Positions 6,244 to 10,146 of a DNA stretch of 10,146 nucleotides are shown in pieces (positions within the stretch are counted from its first letter, which is position 1; the number at the start of each line of letters is the position of its first letter). The notes under the pieces were generated by a model. The model was given only the letters and a program-made list of their open reading frames with translations. It searched no databases and was not told the origin of the DNA. The DNA is from Nitriliruptoraceae bacterium (GTDB lineage Bacteria > Actinomycetota > Nitriliruptoria > Nitriliruptorales > Nitriliruptoraceae). The stretch lies in NCBI GenBank assembly GCA_007123425.1, contig SKLC01000389.1:1-10146 (forward strand), written 5' to 3'. The position numbers were made by a program, and so were the translations under genes.

Positions 6244-6616
6244 CGAGCCTCCCGGCCGTCGGCCGCGAGTGTCCCCCGTGAGCTGTGCCGTCGCGAGAGG
6301 CGAACGGCCTTCGTGCGCCCACGCCCACCAGCGCGCAACCTCGGACGGTGCGAGGCCGGTACGTAGGCCACGACCGCCTGCGCACGGGTGCGGCAGGGGC
6401 ACGCCGACTCCGGCCGCCACGGTGGGCCGACGGTCGTGGAGGTGGCGGCCGACACACCACCACGCGTGGACTCCGTGATGCCCATCGACGGGCCGGCACC
6501 AGGGGTGTACCGTCGCATGTTCGAGGTCATGAGGTGATTGCGCCGCCACTGTCAAGCACTGACGACGCTCTTGGCTCGTAGCCCCCACAGGTGAGGAAAC
6601 ACCTTCGGAGGGCACG
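6244..6616. other. 373-base divergent intergenic region, no supportable gene
   Basis: The gap between the GAF-ANTAR and sigma-operon starts holds both promoters, which I could not place: no convincing -35/-10 pair is visible on either strand. A 96-residue minus-strand frame (6240-6530) has Arg/Pro-rich, low-complexity content, overlaps the GAF-ANTAR ribosome site and start, and is judged spurious. The centre is dense in inverted repeats (see 6339-6515). Confidence 0.6.
6339..6515 (+). promoter_or_regulatory. Cluster of inverted repeats, possible structured leader of the sigma operon
   Basis: Read on the plus strand, in order: hairpin CCTCG/CGAGG (6339-6355) with loop GACGGTG; hairpin 6378-6396, in which CTG-CGC pairs with GCG-g-CAG around the hexaloop ACGGGT; CCACGACCG (6368-6376) perfectly complementary to CGGTCGTGG (6431-6439), enclosing that hairpin; CGGCCGCCAC (6411-6420) perfectly complementary to GTGGCGGCCG (6442-6451); and CGACGG/CCGTCG (6486-6515) with an inner CACC/GGTG. 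The two long pairings interleave, so they form a pseudoknot or could coexist as alternatives with other folds. Whether the region is transcribed is not known. G+C-rich DNA yields chance hairpins, so the RNA role is inference. Confidence 0.33.
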
Positions 6617-7366
6617 ATGAGTAGCGCACGAGTCCCGCCATCCGACAGCGACCAGAACGGCGAGCCCGACGCAGGCGGCCACCATCGCCCGCACCGCCGT
6701 GCTTCGGCGCCGCTGCGTGGTGAGCGGGGACACGCGCAAGAGGTCTGGCAGGCGCTCGCGGGGCCGTTGTCGTCGGCTTCCATGCGGTTGCGATCGGTGC
6801 GCAGCCAACAGGCCGGCGACACCCACGAGTCCCGCGAGCTCGACGAGGTCATCCGCGAGGTCGACATCGCCTTCTCCACGGTGATGCGCACGTCCAGTCC
6901 ACCACCCGCGCACGATGAGGTCGCCCCGATCGGCCGAAGCCGGGCGCAGAGCCCGCCCCTCGGGGCCCACAGCGGCGCAACGCCCGGCTCGGTTCCACCG
7001 TCGAGCGAGGGCCGCGAGACCTTCGACAAGTGGGTCGAGGACGGGTGCCAGCAGCGGCTGCCCTCGGGGGCCACCGGCGTGGAGATCGACGCGCTGCTGG
7101 GCCACGTGTCGAACGACCGCAGGCTGGTGCCCGCACCGACGACGGCGGCCCTGGGGCAGGGCTCGCCGTGCAGCTACGCACGGGCGTCGTGGCTGCTGGT
7201 CTGGGCACGCCACGCACCTGACGGTCCCCGCTGCCGCTCGTACCGCGCTGCCCGCTACTTCCTTGCCGATGCCGATCCGGCCGGGCTGCCCGCCCCACCC
7301 GAGCGCCACCGCTCGGCGCCCACGCCAGCGACCAGAGAGAACGATCACCCGAAGGTGCGCACATGA
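6617..7366 (+). CDS. Hypothetical protein, first gene of the sigma-factor operon
   Basis: I do not recognise this 249-residue protein. The first 40 residues are polar and His/Arg-rich and probably disordered. Residues 40-92 (AQEVWQALAGPLSSASMRLR, then an acidic SRELDEVIREVDIAF segment) look like two helices. Residues 94-132 are a Pro/Ser/Gly-rich linker. A second folded part (about 133-225) includes ETFDKWVEDGCQQRL, VEIDALLGHV, ARASWLLVWARHA and YRAARYFLADADPAG. No signal peptide or membrane helix is evident. GGAGGG lies four bases before ATG, codon third positions are G/C-rich in this frame, and the stop overlaps the next start as ATGA; these favour it over the longer antisense frame (6527-7384). 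A regulator of the sigma factor is possible from context only. Confidence 0.65.
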   Translation: MSSARVPPSDSDQNGEPDAGGHHRPHRRASAPLRGERGHAQEVWQALAGPLSSASMRLRSVRSQQAGDTHESRELDEVIREVDIAFSTVMRTSSPPPAHDEVAPIGRSRAQSPPLGAHSGATPGSVPPSSEGRETFDKWVEDGCQQRLPSGATGVEIDALLGHVSNDRRLVPAPTTAALGQGSPCSYARASWLLVWARHAPDGPRCRSYRAARYFLADADPAGLPAPPERHRSAPTPATRENDHPKVRT

Positions 7367-7590
7367 GCCCGACCCGCCCCCCACCCGAGCTCGAAGGCGC
7401 GACGCTGCGCGATGAACTGGTCCTCGAAGCCGGCATCACGCTGCGCGAGGCCCTCACACGACTCGAAGCCCGCCGGCACACCGCACCGGCCGGCGACAAC
7501 GAGGTCGGCTACGACACCAGCGTGCTGGTCTCCACCGCCCTGGAACTGCTGCAGCGCGCGGAGGACATCGACCACGAGGCACGCCGATGA
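7363..7590 (+). CDS. Hypothetical small acidic protein, second gene of the sigma operon
   Basis: A 75-residue, mostly helical protein of unknown family. Residues 10-37 (LEGATLRDELVLEAGITLRE and on) form an amphipathic helical segment, and VSTALELLQRAEDIDHEARR (56-75) a second one; a short loop APAGDNEVGYD joins them. It is acidic overall and has no membrane segment or cysteine. AAGG lies seven bases before the ATG, and both ends overlap neighbours by ATGA, so translation is probably coupled to the genes on each side. A two-helix acidic protein next to a sigma factor could be an adaptor or anti-sigma-like partner; nothing in the sequence proves it. Confidence 0.75.
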   Translation: MSPTRPPPELEGATLRDELVLEAGITLREALTRLEARRHTAPAGDNEVGYDTSVLVSTALELLQRAEDIDHEARR

Positions 7591-7907
7591 GTGCGCCGGC
7601 GCCAAGCGACATGGCCCCCACGACCTATCAAGCCCCGGGGACTGACGCGACGTCGGCGTGGCTGGCCGCCTATGCGCTGGGCCTGGCCTACTCGGCACAC
7701 CCCGACCAGCAGCGCCTGGCCTGCCTCCTCGACGCCGCCCAGCCCCACCCGGGCGGGCTCGAGGCCGCCCACCTGCGGCTCCAGGCCCCCGAGATGGCCG
7801 GGCACATCAGCCGCCAGCGAGCGCTGCACCTGCTCGAACAGGCCATGACTGCCCACACGCCGCCGGTGCCCCCAGGCGGTGGCGTGCGCAGGCAAGGGCC
7901 GGCATGA
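7587..7907 (+). CDS. Hypothetical small helical protein, third gene of the sigma operon
   Basis: A 106-residue soluble protein I do not recognise. After a flexible N-terminus, ATSAWLAAYALGLAYSAHPD (21-40) is a helix with many small residues, and QQRLACLLDAAQPHPGGLEA with AHLRLQAPEMAGHISRQRAL and HLLEQAM (41-87) continue as helices; the tail is Pro/Gly-rich. The hydrophobic stretch is too short and interrupted for a sure membrane span. GAGG lies seven bases before the ATG. The ATGA overlap with the sigma gene means the ribosome would pass straight on to it, so equal amounts of both proteins are likely. A role with the sigma factor is inferred from this coupling alone. Confidence 0.75.
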   Translation: MSAPAPSDMAPTTYQAPGTDATSAWLAAYALGLAYSAHPDQQRLACLLDAAQPHPGGLEAAHLRLQAPEMAGHISRQRALHLLEQAMTAHTPPVPPGGGVRRQGPA

Positions 7908-8920
7908 CCAGCACGGGCTGGACGGGCGACATCCGGCTGCTCGATGCCGTCGAGGATCACGCCCCAGCCGGCGGGCACGGCCGCAATGAGGCCACCCCGG
8001 ATCTGGTGCGCCTGTATCTCAACGACGCCGGCCGCCATCGGCTGCTGGACGCCGAAGCCGAGGCCGATCTGGCCAAGCGCTACGGGTCGGGCCGAGAGGC
8101 CACACACCTGCTTCAGGGCACAGCGGCGAGCGACACGGGCCGCCGGGCCCGGCTTCGGAGGGTGCAGCGCGACGGCGCGCGGGCACACCAGGTCCTCGTG
8201 CAGGCCAACCTGCTGCTGGTGGTCTCCATCGCCCGCCGCTTCTCCGGCCGTGGGCTGGACTTCCTCGAGCTCATCCAGGAAGGCAACCTCGGGCTGCTGC
8301 GCGCGGTCGACAAGTTCGACCACACCCGCGGCTACAAGTTCTCGACCTACGCCACGTGGTGGATCCGCCAGGCGCTGCAGCGCGGGTTGGCGTCCAAGTC
8401 GCGCACCATCCGTGTCCCCGGCCACGTCGCCGAGCTGCACCACACGGTCCGCGCGGTCGAGCTCGACCTGTTCCAGCGCCTGTCGCGCCCGCCCACCGAC
8501 GCCGAGCTCGCCACCGAAGCCGGACTGACCCTCGAGCGGCTCGCCGAGATCCGCCAAGCCATGAACACCAAGGTCAGCCTCGACCAAGGCATCGGCGACG
8601 ACGGCCAGACCACCCTCGGCGACGTCATCGCCGACCATCACAGTCCCGGCCCCGCCAGCCTCGCCGCACAGAGCGATACCCACGACCGCCTTGCCCGGGC
8701 GCTTGCCGGCCTCGACGAGCGCAACCGCACGATCCTCGTCCTTCGCTATGGCCTCGATGGCCACCCGCCCCACACCCTCGGACAGATCGGGACCCGGATC
8801 GGCGTGACCCGCGAACGCGTCCGCCAGATGGAGCACCGCGCCCTCACCAACCTCCGCCACCCCTCCAACCCCGCCGCACTCTCCGAGGTGCTCCTCGACG
8901 CCTCCGACCAGGTCGTCTGA
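7904..8920 (+). CDS. Group 2 sigma-70 factor (HrdB/SigB-like)
   Basis: This 338-residue protein directs RNA polymerase to promoters. Region 1.2 is DLVRLYLNDAGRHRLLDAEA (33-52) and on to LAKRY. Region 2 contains ANLLLVVSIARRF (101-113), GLDFLELIQEGNLGLLRAVD (117-136) and KFDHTRGYKFSTYATWWIRQ (137-156), with TIRVPGHVAEL in 2.4-3.0. Region 3 spans about 178-245, and region 4.2 is LGQIGTRIGVTRERVRQMEH (292-311), an intact helix-turn-helix. There is no long region 1.1, so it is a non-essential primary-like (group 2) factor. The -10-recognition helix has QALQRGLASKSRTIR, differing from the usual housekeeping QAITRAIADQARTIR. An AAGGG site five bases before ATG 7904 and the ATGA overlap fix the start; a longer in-frame frame from 7658 is rejected as non-coding. 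Confidence 0.97.
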   Translation: MTSTGWTGDIRLLDAVEDHAPAGGHGRNEATPDLVRLYLNDAGRHRLLDAEAEADLAKRYGSGREATHLLQGTAASDTGRRARLRRVQRDGARAHQVLVQANLLLVVSIARRFSGRGLDFLELIQEGNLGLLRAVDKFDHTRGYKFSTYATWWIRQALQRGLASKSRTIRVPGHVAELHHTVRAVELDLFQRLSRPPTDAELATEAGLTLERLAEIRQAMNTKVSLDQGIGDDGQTTLGDVIADHHSPGPASLAAQSDTHDRLARALAGLDERNRTILVLRYGLDGHPPHTLGQIGTRIGVTRERVRQMEHRALTNLRHPSNPAALSEVLLDASDQVV

Positions 8921-8960
8921 TCCCCCCGCCCCGGGGCACCTCAGCGGGACCTCGGACTCG

Positions 8961-9013
8961 GCGACAGCCCAGGGCGGCTGCCGCGACCGCAGCCTCGTCC
9001 GCCCGCAAGGCGG
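8961..9013 (+). terminator. Two tandem hairpins after the sigma operon
   Basis: The first hairpin (8961-8984) pairs CAGCC with GGCTG around CAGGGC, then GCG with CGC beyond one mismatch. The second (8999-9013) pairs CCGCC with GGCGG around CGCAA. They begin 40 bases after the sigma stop and lack T-runs. They may end the operon or lie in the pflB leader. The remainder of the 267-base gap shows no gene and no clear Rex or FNR-type site. Confidence 0.3.
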
Positions 9014-9187
9014 TCCGGCGCCCGTGACCACGAGGACCGACGGCCCCGGTCGCGGCGCCTCGGGTCGAACGTCCCTGCGGAGCGAGGGCCTTCAGGGGGC
9101 GCGCCCGATCCCGGCATTCGTACGTTGGTGGTGGCGGCGCTGCGGCCCCCGCGCCGACGCTGCCGCGACACAGGAGCCGGTCGAGCC

Positions 9188-10146
9188 ATGAGCGCACTCA
9201 ACTTCCCCACCGAGACCACCGCGGCAGCCTGGGACGGATTCGAGGGCCACGGCTGGCGCGACACCATCGACGTGCGCTCGTTCCTGCTCGACAACGTCGC
9301 GCCGTACCTCGGCGACGCGTCGTTCCTCGAAGGCCCGACGCACCGCAGCACCCGGCTCTGGGAGGAGCTGACGGAGCTGCTGCGCCAGGAGCGCGAGCGC
9401 GGCGTGCTCGACATCGACACGGCGACGCCCTCGACGATCACCTCCCACGATCCCGGCTACATCGACGCCGACCTCGAGGTGGTCGTCGGCCTGCAGACCG
9501 ACGCTGCGCTCAAGCGCGCGATCATGCCCAACGGGGGCCTGCGGATGGTCGAGCAGGGCTGCGAGGCCTACGGCTACGAGCTCGACCCCGAGGTGGCCGA
9601 GATCTTCACCCGCTACCGCAAGACCCACAACGACGGTGTGTTCGACGCATACACCGAGCGGGTCCTCGCCGCCCGCCGGTCGCACCTGATCACGGGCCTG
9701 CCCGACGCCTACGGGCGCGGCCGGATCATCGGCGACTACCGCCGGGTCCCCCTCTACGGCGTCGACCGCCTGCTCGAGGCCAAGCGCGCCGATCGGCTCG
9801 CGCTGGACGCGCGTCCCTCGACCGAGGACGTCATCCGGCTGCGCGAGGAGGTGGCCGAGCAGCTGCGAGCGCTCGAGGAGCTCGTCGAGATGGCCGCCGG
9901 CTACGGCTGTGACGTCCGCCGCCCCGCCGAGACCGCCCACGAGGCCGTGCAGTGGCTCTACCTCGCCTACCTCGCGGCGATCAAGGAGCAGAACGGCGCC
10001 GCGATGTCGCTGGGGCGCACCGCCTCGTTCCTCGACGTCTACCTGCAGCGCGACCTCGACCGCGGCCGCATCGACGAGCAGCAGGCCCAGGAGCTGATCG
10101 ACCAGCTCGTCATGAAGCTGCGCATCGTGCGGTTCCTGCGCACCCC
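9188..10146 (+). CDS. pflB: Formate acetyltransferase (pyruvate formate-lyase), N-terminal part
   Basis: This glycyl-radical enzyme converts pyruvate and coenzyme A to formate and acetyl-CoA in the cytoplasm under oxygen-poor conditions. The window holds 319 codons, about 40% of the usual 740-760. Hallmarks include TITSHDPGYIDADLEVVVGL, AIMPNGGLRMVEQGCEAYGY, YRKTHNDGVFDAYT, HLITGLPDAYGRGRIIGDYR, QNGAAMSLGRTASFLDVYLQ and LVMKLRIVRFLRTP, in the order seen in E. coli PflB. The catalytic Cys pair and the C-terminal radical Gly lie outside the window, so activity is not shown here. ATG at 9188 follows AGGAG (9172-9176) with a rather long 11-base spacer. The activase gene (pflA) is not visible and would be expected downstream. 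Confidence 0.97.
   Translation, partial: MSALNFPTETTAAAWDGFEGHGWRDTIDVRSFLLDNVAPYLGDASFLEGPTHRSTRLWEELTELLRQERERGVLDIDTATPSTITSHDPGYIDADLEVVVGLQTDAALKRAIMPNGGLRMVEQGCEAYGYELDPEVAEIFTRYRKTHNDGVFDAYTERVLAARRSHLITGLPDAYGRGRIIGDYRRVPLYGVDRLLEAKRADRLALDARPSTEDVIRLREEVAEQLRALEELVEMAAGYGCDVRRPAETAHEAVQWLYLAYLAAIKEQNGAAMSLGRTASFLDVYLQRDLDRGRIDEQQAQELIDQLVMKLRIVRFLRT

Noticed and set aside
6527..7384. 285-residue minus-strand frame opposite the first gene of the sigma operon
   Set aside because: The plus frame has a GGAGGG site and an ATGA overlap; the minus frame lacks a ribosome site and has unordered composition. Some doubt remains because neither product is recognised.
8929..8938. GCCCCGGGGC palindrome just after the sigma gene
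   Set aside because: It has no loop and cannot form a hairpin on its own; likely a product of G+C-rich sequence.
9092..9940. 282-residue minus-strand frame opposite pflB
   Set aside because: pflB is matched motif by motif over its N-terminal 319 residues, so this is a shadow.

Overview
The window is high-G+C DNA with Actinomycetota-style genes: GTG/ATG starts with GGAGG-type ribosome sites, chains of ATGA overlaps, a GAF-ANTAR regulator and a HrdB/SigB-like sigma factor. A Nocardioidaceae-like or related actinobacterium is my inference; no rRNA or marker gene is present to fix the taxon. No tRNA, rRNA, CRISPR array or insertion sequence was seen.

Left part (1-2426, minus strand): the first 49 bases are the N-terminus of a ribbon-helix-helix, antitoxin-like protein with a palindrome over its start. 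Next come a PD-(D/E)XK nuclease-like protein of unknown role (250-1611) and, upstream of it and overlapping it by one base, a six-helix voltage-gated potassium-channel-like protein (1611-2426). Spot counts suggest the nuclease-like gene is less G+C-rich (57-63%) than the middle of the window (73% in one line), so this end may be acquired accessory DNA.

Middle (2680-5393): an SRPBCC/START-like protein (minus) and an alpha/beta hydrolase (plus) diverge from a 259-base region that holds two palindromes, one abutting the hydrolase ribosome site. A weak 57-residue one-helix ORF lies on the minus strand after the hydrolase. A soluble sensor-less histidine kinase follows on the plus strand and converges on the GAF-ANTAR gene across a likely bidirectional terminator.

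Right part (5527-10146): the GAF-ANTAR antiterminator-type regulator (minus) diverges from a four-gene plus-strand operon, made of three unrecognised small proteins and a group 2 sigma-70 factor, all joined by ATGA overlaps. The 373-base gap between them is rich in inverted repeats, including two interleaved perfect 9-10 bp pairings and hairpins with ACGGxx loops. After a 267-base gap, pyruvate formate-lyase (pflB) begins and runs off the end.

The soluble kinase, GAF-ANTAR protein and sigma operon look like a cluster of cytoplasmic signalling genes. The best candidates for something undescribed are the sigma-factor operon with its structured upstream region, and the channel/nuclease-like pair. 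Functional links in both are inferences from gene arrangement only.
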